This document shows, piece by piece, positions 15,816-21,520 of a stretch of DNA of 42,534 nucleotides. The notes under the pieces were generated by a model. That model was not told where the DNA came from. It did not search any database and saw only the letters and a list, made by a program, of their open reading frames with translations. The DNA lies in IMG/VR virus record IMGVR_UViG_3300017971_000443, positions 1 through 42,534 of that record; one strand, 5' to 3'. The position numbers were made by a program, and so were the translations under genes. Every line of letters begins with the position of its first letter. The stretch's first letter is position 1. Source of the DNA: a virus.

Positions 15816-15986
15816 TTAGTCCTCTTCTGTTTCTGTTACCTTCTTCCCAGTCCGTAGTTTGTAGTCCCTCTTCGTAGAATCCCACTGTGAGGCACCAAAG
15901 ACTCTACATCTCCAGCATAGGGGCTTGTAAGAATCTCTCCCACACCCCTCACAGCAATAGATTTTACGTTTACGTTTCTTAGTCAT
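15816..15986 (-). CDS. Zinc-ribbon protein, array copy C
   Basis: A 56-residue protein nearly identical to copy A, with the same basic N-terminus and CEGC/CWRC pairs, and threonine for serine near the C-terminus. Its stop is TAA where copy A has TAG. The start overlaps the upstream gene by eight bases. The GAGGA at its 3' end acts as Shine-Dalgarno for the following cargo gene. Confidence 0.8.
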   Translation of the reverse strand: MTKKRKRKIYCCEGCGRDSYKPLCWRCRVFGASQWDSTKRDYKLRTGKKVTETEED

Positions 15987-16215
15987 TACTCTTCAGCTTA
16001 ATCGGCTTATCCTTGGACGAGTTGCAAAACTTTGGGGTTATCGATTTAACAGAAATTTTAGTATTAGGAAGACTATGCTGAGATCTTAATCTTGGTATCC
16101 ATTTTAAAATACTAGACAAAGAAGAAACCCGTATTGTAATATGACTACTTAAATCTGCATTAGGGGGAGCATATTCCCTAAAAAATATCGTTTCGTGCAT
16201 CCATATCTGTTCCAT
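15979..16215 (-). CDS. Hypothetical protein at head of cassette array
   Basis: A 78-residue product with alternating hydrophobic residues suggesting beta strands (HITIRVSSLSSILKWI, TKISVKSITPKF). Its ATG overlaps the FmdB-type gene stop as TAATG, and its last codons run eight bases into zinc-ribbon copy C, so the end looks like a recombination seam. No family recognised. Confidence 0.6.
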   Translation of the reverse strand: MEQIWMHETIFFREYAPPNADLSSHITIRVSSLSSILKWIPRLRSQHSLPNTKISVKSITPKFCNSSKDKPIKLKSND

Positions 16216-16517
16216 TATTCTTCCTTTCCTAATCCTAAGTCCCTACGTTTTTCTTCTTTAAGTCGGTTCTTCTTCTCCAGGTCCACCTTCCTCCCCCGCC
16301 AATAGTCCTTGTCCTTACTGGTCATTCTATCGGGCTTGCGGTTATCCGTGCAGTAAAACCCGGAACCTCTAAAAATCAGTCCAATCAAAGGCTGGATTAC
16401 GCGCTGGAGGGTCTCCCCATCACACTTGGTACACCAGACTAAGGGCCTTGCGTCCGCCTTTTGAGTCTCTTCGAAAGAATGTCCACAGCACCCGCATTCA
16501 TAAACGTATATTGGCAT
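16215..16517 (-). CDS. FmdB-type zinc-ribbon protein
   Basis: The 100-residue product begins MPIYVYECGCCGHSFEETQ and continues CTKCDGETLQRVIQP, then GLIFRGSGFYCTDNR. This is the FmdB/CxxC-CxxC-SSSS family pattern with two zinc knuckles, followed by a basic helical tail. FmdB proteins are thought to be regulators, but the mechanism is not established. It is the first gene after the strong leftward promoter, with AAGGAG six bases before the ATG. Confidence 0.88.
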   Translation of the reverse strand: MPIYVYECGCCGHSFEETQKADARPLVWCTKCDGETLQRVIQPLIGLIFRGSGFYCTDNRKPDRMTSKDKDYWRGRKVDLEKKNRLKEEKRRDLGLGKEE

Positions 16518-16547
16518 ATTAGCTCCTTATTTATATGGTGAGCCTTT

Positions 16548-16576
16548 ATTATACCCTACTATTAAGGATTAGTCAA
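16548..16576 (-). promoter_or_regulatory. Strong sigma-70-type leftward promoter
   Basis: On the minus strand TTGACT (16576-16571) and a perfect TATAAT (16553-16548) are separated by exactly 17 bases. Transcription should start near 16541, about 25 bases before the FmdB-type start codon. It is the only consensus-quality leftward promoter seen between the control region and the left edge, so it probably drives the cassette array and the replication genes. The -10 context TAGGGTATAATAAA also occurs at 20216 on the other strand. Confidence 0.85.
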
Positions 16577-16618
16577 GAGGTTTTTTAATAAAATTATCCG
16601 CTTCCTCTTACCTGTCAC
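16562..16618 (-). CDS. Possible 18-residue basic peptide
   Basis: A GTG codon overlapping the preceding stop (GTGA) lies seven bases after an excellent AAGGAGG. The frame encodes MTGKRKRIILLKNLLTNP and then stops. It overlaps the -35 element of the leftward promoter. The ribosome site is strong, but the product is very short, so this may be a real small peptide or a chance frame. Confidence 0.3.
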   Translation of the reverse strand: MTGKRKRIILLKNLLTNP

Positions 16619-16719
16619 TTATTCACCTCCTTCCGATGTTCCTCCCTTGCACCTTTCCAGAAATAATATTTTATAATGTCGTATGTCAGAAGCCCAAAAA
16701 GAAGCTGTAGTATTATCAT
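16615..16719 (-). CDS. Small single-pass membrane peptide
   Basis: A 34-residue product, MIILQLLFGLLTYDIIKYYF followed by a charged tail ending KEVNK, reads as one transmembrane helix with a positively charged C-terminus. Its ATG overlaps the preceding stop as ATGA. No family recognised; small membrane peptides of this kind are frequent in phages. Confidence 0.55.
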   Translation of the reverse strand: MIILQLLFGLLTYDIIKYYFWKGAREEHRKEVNK

Positions 16720-17132
16720 TTCCACATCTCCTTCTCTGCCTGCTCCACGGTGGCTTGGAGGGTGGGAGCTTCGGCAAGGAGGCGAGCATATTCGTTTTTT
16801 TCGTCCATCGTCCGTACCTGCCAGCTCACCTCTTTACATAAGATTAACAGATCATAATTTAACCCCCTATTCATCGCCAACGCCTCCAACCGGGCGAAGG
16901 CTTCTCTCTTTGCCTTCTCCCTCTCTCGTTTTACCACCTCCAATTTATAAGCGGAATCGTATCTATACTTCTCCCGTGCCGCCGCGAACTCGTCCAGGGC
17001 GGTGGCAATGATAGCCTCCAGGTTGCTGTTTAGTGGAATAGATAATTTGTTCTGCTTTATTCTTTCCTCTGTAAATCTCTGTAATTCTTGTCTTACCTCT
17101 TCCGCTTTCTTTTCCGCTTCCTTACTCGCCAT
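16716..17132 (-). CDS. Helical hypothetical protein, paralog 1
   Basis: A 138-residue alanine/glutamate-rich, largely helical protein (ATALDEFAAAREKY, then EREKAKREAFARLEALA) ending in APTLQATVEQAEKEMW. It is a paralog of the next gene upstream: the LDEFAAAR and TLQATVEQAEKE segments match almost exactly, while the parts between them differ. Coiled-coil content suggests oligomerisation; function unknown. Confidence 0.75.
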   Translation of the reverse strand: MASKEAEKKAEEVRQELQRFTEERIKQNKLSIPLNSNLEAIIATALDEFAAAREKYRYDSAYKLEVVKREREKAKREAFARLEALAMNRGLNYDLLILCKEVSWQVRTMDEKNEYARLLAEAPTLQATVEQAEKEMWK

Positions 17133-17493
17133 ATCCTATCTCCTTCTCTGCCTGCTCCACGGTAGCTTGGAGGGTGGGAGCGGCTGACTTTCTTTTTTCT
17201 GGAACTATGTCATTTGATCTATATTCAAGAACAACGTTTATTAAATCTTGATATATGTACAGGGACTTTCCGCCCAACAACCTCTCCAAACCCATAAACG
17301 CTTCTCTTTTGCCGTTCTTAAATCCAGCCTCTACCAAATCTGCCGCCCGTGCCGCCGCAAACTCGTCCAGGGCGGTGGCGATTGCCTCTAATAACACTTC
17401 TTTATATTCAGCCCAAATTCCTAGTCTTTTATTGTGTTTATCTATTTTTTCTATGCACTTTTCGGATTTTTTCCGCGCCGCTTCACTCTGCAT
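17122..17493 (-). CDS. Helical hypothetical protein, paralog 2
   Basis: A 123-residue product sharing EAIATALDEFAAAR, KREAFMGLERL and the C-terminal APTLQATVEQAEKE with the following gene, which it overlaps by 11 bases. The matching blocks are also near identical as DNA (about 17145-17181 against 16727-16765, and 17348-17379 against 16976-17007). Its ATG overlaps the upstream stop as TAATG. Confidence 0.75.
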   Translation of the reverse strand: MQSEAARKKSEKCIEKIDKHNKRLGIWAEYKEVLLEAIATALDEFAAARAADLVEAGFKNGKREAFMGLERLLGGKSLYIYQDLINVVLEYRSNDIVPEKRKSAAPTLQATVEQAEKEIGYGE

Positions 17494-17858
17494 TATTTAT
17501 TCCTCTCTTTGCTCTGTACCCATCTAGCGTATAAGTAAACGAAGTCCTTATGCAGTCCTGCTTTCGCAAATTCCGCTCTTGGGATATCGCACTTAGGCAC
17601 TCCCTCCCATCCTGGCGGATTCTTACCGTGCATATACAAATAGTCAAGTACGGGTTTGCCGTGATGGTAGCAAATTCCCTCCCACTCGGCGGGATAGTTC
17701 CAGGGATTGTTCTGTAGCCATCTATTTGATAGGGTGGGGGTACTCGTAGTCGATAGGGCTTTAGGATGCTCCTCTGGAGTCAGTACCTCATAGAGTCCGT
17801 AAGATGTTAAAAACATTAGGATTACGAGTACTGCCTGTTTGGTTCGTCGTCTGATCAT
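17493..17858 (-). CDS. Membrane-anchored hypothetical protein
   Basis: A 121-residue product with a basic start (MIRRRTKQ) and a hydrophobic segment at residues 8-24 (AVLVILMFLTSYGLYEVL), so probably an N-terminal anchor with a periplasmic domain. That domain is rich in tryptophan, histidine and tyrosine (NPWNYPAEWEGICYHHGKP), with C62 and C89 able to form a disulfide. GGGAGG before the ATG supports the start. No family recognised. Confidence 0.7.
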   Translation of the reverse strand: MIRRRTKQAVLVILMFLTSYGLYEVLTPEEHPKALSTTSTPTLSNRWLQNNPWNYPAEWEGICYHHGKPVLDYLYMHGKNPPGWEGVPKCDIPRAEFAKAGLHKDFVYLYARWVQSKERNK

Positions 17859-17870
17859 AGATTGCCTCCC

Positions 17871-18077
17871 TTATCTTAGTTTTTCGTAGTTGATTAAAGA
17901 TATACCAATTTCTTCATTTTTAGTAGATAAGTAGTGTGGTTTGAAAGGCATTATGAATTGGGGCTTTTTTAACTCTTTAAGGGGAAGCCCCCCTGGAGTT
18001 TCAGTCCCCCGCACTATCATTCTAAGCCATTCTGGAGCTTGGTCTAAGGGATCGCCCCACTTCCAGGATTTATCCAT
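17871..18077 (-). CDS. Small hypothetical protein
   Basis: A 68-residue product (MDKSWKWGDPLDQAPEWLR) with no recognised motif. The start follows GGAGGACTAAAA, the same junction as seen at the 3' ends of the zinc-ribbon array genes. Confidence 0.65.
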   Translation of the reverse strand: MDKSWKWGDPLDQAPEWLRMIVRGTETPGGLPLKELKKPQFIMPFKPHYLSTKNEEIGISLINYEKLR

Positions 18078-18079
18078 TT

Positions 18080-18319
18080 TTAGTCCTCCTCCTTAACGTA
18101 TCCGTTGTTTTCCACCCAGGCTTCTAGGGCTTCTTGTTTTAGGTATTCTTCCGGATCCGCCGTTTCCGAGTCCATATCCGGATAGATCTCATAAGGCTCA
18201 TAACGAGCACAGATCCACTCTAGAGCTTCATCTAGCAGCGTATCTATACCCAGATAAGCCAAAGACGATAACTGGTTAAATAGGATGTCTGCGAAGTCTC
18301 TATTAGCTTGTAAGTCCAT
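18080..18319 (-). CDS. Small acidic hypothetical protein
   Basis: A 79-residue acidic product (MDLQANRDFADILFNQL, later DMDSETADPEEYLKQEALEAW) ending in KEED. It is probably helical. Its EED-stop coding sequence GAGGAGGACTAA doubles as the Shine-Dalgarno of the next gene. No family recognised. Confidence 0.65.
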   Translation of the reverse strand: MDLQANRDFADILFNQLSSLAYLGIDTLLDEALEWICARYEPYEIYPDMDSETADPEEYLKQEALEAWVENNGYVKEED

Positions 18320-18320
18320 A

Positions 18321-18410
18321 TTATTTGCTCCTGTCTTTAAAAAGGACGTGAGCGATGGGGGTGAAAATCGCTAGGTAAAAGATAACTTGCATGATTTTGG
18401 CTGATATCAT
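18321..18410 (-). CDS. Small single-pass membrane peptide
   Basis: A 29-residue product, MISAKIMQVIFYLAIFTPIA then HVLFKDRSK, with one hydrophobic helix and a basic C-terminus. An AAGGA lies 11 bases upstream, slightly far. It closely resembles in size and shape the membrane peptide at 16615-16719 without clear sequence identity. Confidence 0.45.
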   Translation of the reverse strand: MISAKIMQVIFYLAIFTPIAHVLFKDRSK

Positions 18411-18466
18411 AGTGGTTTAATTCCTTCTGAGAGGGCCGTATTCGCGTTTTAAGCGATCTTGTTGGG

Positions 18467-19180
18467 TTATATAGATATCTTTATGTCTTTCTCTTTACAT
18501 AAGGCTCTAAAGAGCTGTTTATGGTTTAGTTTTGGCTTCCCTGGTTTCCATATCTTGTAGTCTTCGTTGAAAAAGAATTCCCGTTCTGCGTTTTCAAATG
18601 GGCGAGTGGCTTTGTGTGTGATACTTTGTTCGTCTAATTTGGATTCCCTTGCCCATTTATTCATTGCGGGGATGCCCACAGATACAGCATCCCATCTCAT
18701 AAGTTCTAGGGTTAATTTATCAGAGACTCTACCCCAATAAAAGCGTAAGAGATTAAGGATAGCATATTTCGCGCCTCTGAGGTCTGCGCCTCTGAGGTAT
18801 GCGCCTGTGAGGTATGCGCCTCTGAGGTCTGCGCCTCTGAGGTCTGCGTCTCTGAGGTCTGCGTCTCTGAGGTATGCGTCTCTGAGGTATGCGTCTCTGA
18901 GGTATGCGCCTGTGAGATATGCGCCTCTGAGGTCTGCGTCTCTGAGGTATGCGCCTCTGAGGTATGCGCCTCTGAGGTCTGCGCCTCTGAGGTCTGCGTC
19001 TCTGAGGTCTGCGCCTGTGAGATATGCGCCTCTGAGGTCTGCGCCTGTGAGGTCTGCGTCTCTGAGGTCTGCGCCTCTGAGGTCTGCGCCTGTGAGGTCT
19101 GCGTCTCTGAGGTCTGCGCCTCTGAGGTATGCGCCTCTGAGGTCTGCGTTCGGTTTAATTTCATACCCATTTACTTTCAT
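18467..19180 (-). CDS. Pentapeptide-repeat protein
   Basis: After MKVNGYEIKPN the 237-residue product has about 25 uninterrupted A(D/Y)L(R/T)(G/D) pentapeptides, then a roughly 100-residue unique C-terminal domain (FYWGRVSDKLTLELM to the end). Pentapeptide repeats fold as a right-handed quadrilateral beta-helix. Members such as Qnr and MfpA bind gyrase as DNA mimics, but most phage members have no known target. AGGAG seven bases before the ATG supports the start. It is the first gene leftward of the control region. Confidence 0.9.
   Translation of the reverse strand: MKVNGYEIKPNADLRGAYLRGADLRDADLTGADLRGADLRDADLTGADLRGAYLTGADLRDADLRGADLRGAYLRGAYLRDADLRGAYLTGAYLRDAYLRDAYLRDADLRDADLRGADLRGAYLTGAYLRGADLRGAKYAILNLLRFYWGRVSDKLTLELMRWDAVSVGIPAMNKWARESKLDEQSITHKATRPFENAEREFFFNEDYKIWKPGKPKLNHKQLFRALCKEKDIKISI
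18774..19148. repeat. 15-bp tandem repeat array inside the pentapeptide gene
   Basis: About 25 direct copies of a 15-bp unit (tctgaggtctgcgcc on the plus strand) vary at only three positions, each giving D/Y, R/T or G/D. The DNA is far more uniform than the protein requires, which points to recent expansion or homogenisation. The repeat leaves frames open on both strands. Confidence 0.95.
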
Positions 19181-19224
19181 TTTAATACTCCTATCGTTAT
19201 TAAGTGTCCTCCTTAACTAATCGA

Positions 19225-19252
19225 ATACTACCATATAAAAAAAGATTTGCAA
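19225..19252 (-). promoter_or_regulatory. Probable leftward promoter of the pentapeptide gene
   Basis: On the minus strand TTGCAA (19252-19247) and TAGTAT (19230-19225) are 16 bases apart, each matching consensus at four of six positions, with TGG immediately upstream of the -10. It lies about 45 bases before the pentapeptide-repeat start codon in an AT-rich stretch. Confidence 0.5.
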
Positions 19253-19744
19253 AAATAAAAAATAAAATTATTTTGTGAAAAGTGCTAAAATGCGAGCTTT
19301 ACCCCGATTCCCACCCTTAGAAGGGCGGTGTTGACACTTGTAATTGGGTGATCTAGCCGTAAACAGGTAGTATGGGGGGTGTATGAGTCGGTCCCAACGT
19401 AAATACGGCTCGAATATGGAGGTTAGGAGCGAAAATTGTCAACTATAAAATGCCCTCCCAGGTGTAAACCTTTATGGCCCTTGGGGTTAGAGCTAAGTCT
19501 AATTATATTCATACTCCCGCCAGAAGTCCTTATACCGTAAGGTATTATGTCAAAGCGGGAGGCGGGAGCGCAAAAACCATTTCTAGATCACAAATAAGTT
19601 AAGCGTGATTTATTTAATTACATTAAATTTAAATTAAAAGACATTAAATTAAAACCCTTTACTCATTTTCGATCTCATTAGGTTTAAAATTGCTCCCAGG
19701 CTCCCAGATTTAGGTAAACCTTTAGAACTTATGACGGTTAGAGC

Positions 19745-19772
19745 GGGATCTGGTGTTCTCCCACTAGATCCC
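19745..19772. other. Stem-loop in control region
   Basis: GGGATCTGGTG pairs with CACTAGATCCC in an 11-bp stem (one G-T pair) around a six-base loop. It has no T-run on either side, so a structural or protein-binding role is more likely than termination. Confidence 0.65.
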
Positions 19773-19800
19773 AAAACGGTTGTAAACCCTTGGTATTAAA

Positions 19801-19840
19801 CAAAACGTGCGGGAGCGCACACTTTTTATGTTTCGTTTTG
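19801..19840. other. Nested inverted repeats in control region
   Basis: CAAAACG (19801-19807) and CGTTTTG (19834-19840) enclose a second hairpin, GTGCG-GGAG-CGCAC (19807-19820), which is followed by CTTTTT. The inner hairpin with the T-run could terminate rightward transcripts. Alternatively the nested structure belongs to an origin. Confidence 0.55.
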
Positions 19841-19912
19841 GTAACGCTTTTTGGCTCTTATCAGGAATCATTCCTATTAGTAGAACTTAGACGTCATTTA
19901 TATAGGGTAAAA

Positions 19913-19977
19913 AGTCCGAAAAATGAGTCCGGAATTTAAGTCCATTAAATCAGTCCTGATGGGCAGTCCTTTGAATG
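19913..19977. repeat. Five AGTCC motifs phased at exactly 13 bp
   Basis: AGTCC occurs at 19913, 19926, 19939, 19952 and 19965, each followed by eight variable, mostly AT-rich bases. The exact period with diverged spacers looks like an iteron array in which only the core contact is conserved. The same 13-bp period with GGTCC appears at 11978-12021. Confidence 0.8.
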
Positions 19978-20022
19978 GCATTTAATTAGGTGGTCAGGAT
20001 CTGGTGACCAGAAACTGGTGAG

Positions 20023-20039
20023 TGTACAGAATCTGTACA
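20023..20039. promoter_or_regulatory. Operator-like perfect palindrome
   Basis: TGTACAGA-A-TCTGTACA is a perfect 17-bp dyad. It lies immediately downstream of the leftward promoter at 20043-20071, near its expected transcription start, where a dimeric repressor could block it. No repressor gene is recognised in the window. Confidence 0.65.
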
Positions 20040-20042
20040 TAG

Positions 20043-20071
20043 TTTACATAATGTAAAAATAGAAAAGTCAA
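20043..20071 (-). promoter_or_regulatory. Leftward promoter overlapped by a palindrome
   Basis: On the minus strand TTGACT (20071-20066) and TGTAAA (20048-20043) are 17 bases apart. The weak -10 lies in a perfect palindrome, TTTACAT-A-ATGTAAA (20043-20057). The dyad covering the -10 suggests repression by a dimeric protein. A transcript from here would have a leader of roughly 850 bases before the first leftward gene. Confidence 0.5.
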
Positions 20072-20122
20072 GGAAAAAATAATTTTATTTCTCGGTCTTT
20101 TGTTTGGCATTATGTTTGCTAT

Positions 20123-20138
20123 GTAAAGCCGATTTTAC
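20123..20138. promoter_or_regulatory. GTAAA-N6-TTTAC dyad
   Basis: GTAAA-GCCGAT-TTTAC matches the geometry of the dyad at 20152-20167 (same half-sites and six-base spacer) and lies 29 bases from it, just downstream of that leftward promoter. Probably a second binding site for the same protein. Confidence 0.55.
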
Positions 20139-20148
20139 CTTTTTGTAA

Positions 20149-20177
20149 AGTGTAAAGTGGGTTTTACGTTTTGTCAA
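20149..20177 (-). promoter_or_regulatory. Leftward promoter with dyad in its spacer
   Basis: On the minus strand a perfect TTGACA (20177-20172) and TACACT (20154-20149) are 17 bases apart. The spacer holds a GTAAA-N6-TTTAC dyad (20152-20167), so a bound dimer would sit between -35 and -10. It is the better of the two tandem leftward promoters here. Confidence 0.6.
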
Positions 20178-20215
20178 GTAAAATTTTTTATTTTTTAGTA
20201 GACGGGAATAGGGGA

Positions 20216-20229
20216 TAGGGTATAATAAA
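20216..20229 (+). promoter_or_regulatory. Rightward -10 element (TAGGGTATAATAAA)
   Basis: A perfect TATAAT at 20221-20226 lies about 50 bases before the first rightward gene. No good -35 exists at 16-18 bases, so activation or a different sigma factor may be needed. Its surroundings, TAGGGTATAATAAA, are identical to those of the strong leftward promoter at 16548. Confidence 0.5.
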
Positions 20230-20275
20230 AGAGTAAGGATATTTAATTTAATGTCATTTAAAGAAAGGTAATAAG

Positions 20276-20431
20276 ATGGTAGTAAGTATAGAAGAGATAC
20301 AGGAGAGGTTAGACAGCGGAGATGCTAAGATAGTTGATAAGGTCTGCACTGGCGTGGTTTGGCCGGAAGGAGATCATTATTTGGTTATTGAGGATTATAT
20401 TGATCAATGCGTTAAACACGTTATTATTTAA
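20276..20431 (+). CDS. Small acidic hypothetical protein
   Basis: A 51-residue product, MVVSIEEIQERLDSGDAKIV and then VWPEGDHYLVIEDYID, is the first rightward gene. GAAAGG seven bases before the ATG supports it, and the same TTTAAAGAAAGGT leader precedes the next gene. No family recognised. Confidence 0.65.
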   Translation: MVVSIEEIQERLDSGDAKIVDKVCTGVVWPEGDHYLVIEDYIDQCVKHVII

Positions 20432-20445
20432 AGAAAGGTTTAACT

Positions 20446-20643
20446 ATGGGTAATTCAAATTTGACTAAAGATGAAAGAAAAGAGATTCGTTTATTATTGA
20501 TAGATTACTATACTATGTTGGATTCTACTATCTATACTGAAGAAGAAAGGGAAGAAAACAAAGAATATTTAGAGAGAGTAAAAAACATTTTAGAGGTATT
20601 AGATTTATTAGAGAGAATGGATTTAGGAAAGGAAATAACATGA
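20446..20643 (+). CDS. Small charged helical protein
   Basis: A 65-residue, strongly charged and helical product (LTKDERKEIRLLLIDYYTML, then EEREENKEYLERVKNILEVL). It overlaps the next gene as ATGA. No family recognised. Confidence 0.7.
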   Translation: MGNSNLTKDERKEIRLLLIDYYTMLDSTIYTEEEREENKEYLERVKNILEVLDLLERMDLGKEIT

Positions 20644-20921
20644 AAGTAACAGGATATTACCATTATGCGGGGGGGAATTACGGGAAAAATGCTTTGAAAG
20701 TAGAAATAGGGAATAATAGCTTTTACTTTAGCTATAAAACCTGCATTGCTTTTACTTTTGGAGGAAAGCTTTATATTTCGGAAAATCTTTGGGGACCGAC
20801 CACGGGAAAGCATTTAAATTCAATCGATAGAGATAAGAAAAAGAGGATGAAAAGGGAGGATTTTGAGGCAAAACTAAAAAGTATTGAATCGGGAATTGAG
20901 CAAATAGAATTTGATATTTGA
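20640..20921 (+). CDS. DUF8033-like phage protein
   Basis: The 93-residue product contains CIAFTFGGKLYISENLWGPT and TGKHLNSID. This resembles a widespread small phage family (remembered as DUF8033) with a conserved N-x-W-x-x-T-T-G-K-H-L-N motif. The role of that family is unknown. The final third is a charged helix. Family assignment is moderately sure. Confidence 0.65.
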   Translation: MKVTGYYHYAGGNYGKNALKVEIGNNSFYFSYKTCIAFTFGGKLYISENLWGPTTGKHLNSIDRDKKKRMKREDFEAKLKSIESGIEQIEFDI

Positions 20922-20938
20922 TATGTAAAGGAGAGACT

Positions 20939-21520
20939 ATGAAAACAAGTGAACAACTAAAAGAGGAGTATTTAAAGGAGATCTCCTCTTGGGACTGGAA
21001 AAGTATCAAGAAAGAGGCAATTGAGAATTATCACGAATACAAGGGAGACAAGATAGAAGGAGAAGAACCTATAGGACAGTGTTTTCTCGGTACGGTTTTC
21101 AATCTTACCCCATCAGGAAAGTATTATATGCCTTTCGCTTGTTCTAATGTTGATCTTTGTCCAGTATGTCAAGGGGAAGGAGAGTTACCCAATAAACATT
21201 ACTCAAAAGCTTTTTTTGAAATCTTTTGGAAAGCAAAGAGGAAATATACGGAAAAACAATACCAAAAATACGGTAAGGAATGGAAGGATATACCAAAAGA
21301 GAAAAGGGATTTTATAAGCGATTTAGTAGAAAAGGGGAATAATGAGATCTCCCCTATAAATTGTCCAGGTTGCGAAGGTCTCGGATCAAGAGAGGCAATG
21401 AAGGATGAAATATATAGAGAGGTATTAGAGGAAATAGCAGAAAAGCATGGAATGTTTATCACTAATGGGGAAGGTGATCCATGTGATATTCTAGCGGGTA
21501 TTGTAGTGGAGGGAGAATAA
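20939..21520 (+). CDS. DnaJ-type zinc-finger hypothetical protein
   Basis: A 193-residue product with two separated C-x2-C-x-G-x-G knuckles, CPVCQGEG and CPGCEGLG, about 65 residues apart, with a charged helical insert between them. I start at the ATG 20939, behind AAAGGAG, rather than an in-frame ATG 21 bases upstream inside the previous gene. The cysteine pattern resembles the protein at 12021-12269. Function unknown. Confidence 0.75.
   Translation: MKTSEQLKEEYLKEISSWDWKSIKKEAIENYHEYKGDKIEGEEPIGQCFLGTVFNLTPSGKYYMPFACSNVDLCPVCQGEGELPNKHYSKAFFEIFWKAKRKYTEKQYQKYGKEWKDIPKEKRDFISDLVEKGNNEISPINCPGCEGLGSREAMKDEIYREVLEEIAEKHGMFITNGEGDPCDILAGIVVEGE

Larger units (their letters stand above)
15090..15992. 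repeat. Three-copy dispersed repeat carrying the zinc-ribbon gene
   Basis: A unit of about 170-185 bp recurs at 15090-15275, 15543-15618 (truncated, plus its separate 3' end at 15486-15502) and 15811-15996. The three starts are spaced 343 and 376 bp apart. The DNA between copies is unrelated from one gap to the next and holds a different small gene each time. Both edges of the repeat end at gene junctions (TAATG at one end, GAGGACTARAAAAATGG at the other). Confidence 0.85.
19253..20275. other. Gene-free control region, candidate replication origin
   Basis: About 1 kb between divergent gene sets holds no credible coding frame. It contains three variants of a GGTGTAAACCTTTA-like motif (19461, 19712, 19779), two of them after CTCCCAG and before GGTTAGAGC, plus stem-loops, a 13-bp-phased AGTCC array, perfect palindromes and promoter elements in both directions. 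AT-rich tracts (19610-19660, 20050-20100) could melt easily. This dense mix of repeats and dyads at a transcription divergence is typical of phage origins and switches; no initiator binding is demonstrated. Confidence 0.6.

Noticed and set aside
18712-19220. Long open frames on both strands over the pentapeptide gene (152 and 137 codons)
   Set aside because: They exist only because a 15-bp repeat has no stops in several frames; products are pure low-complexity repeats (TSEAQ, RSAPL) without a good ribosome site.
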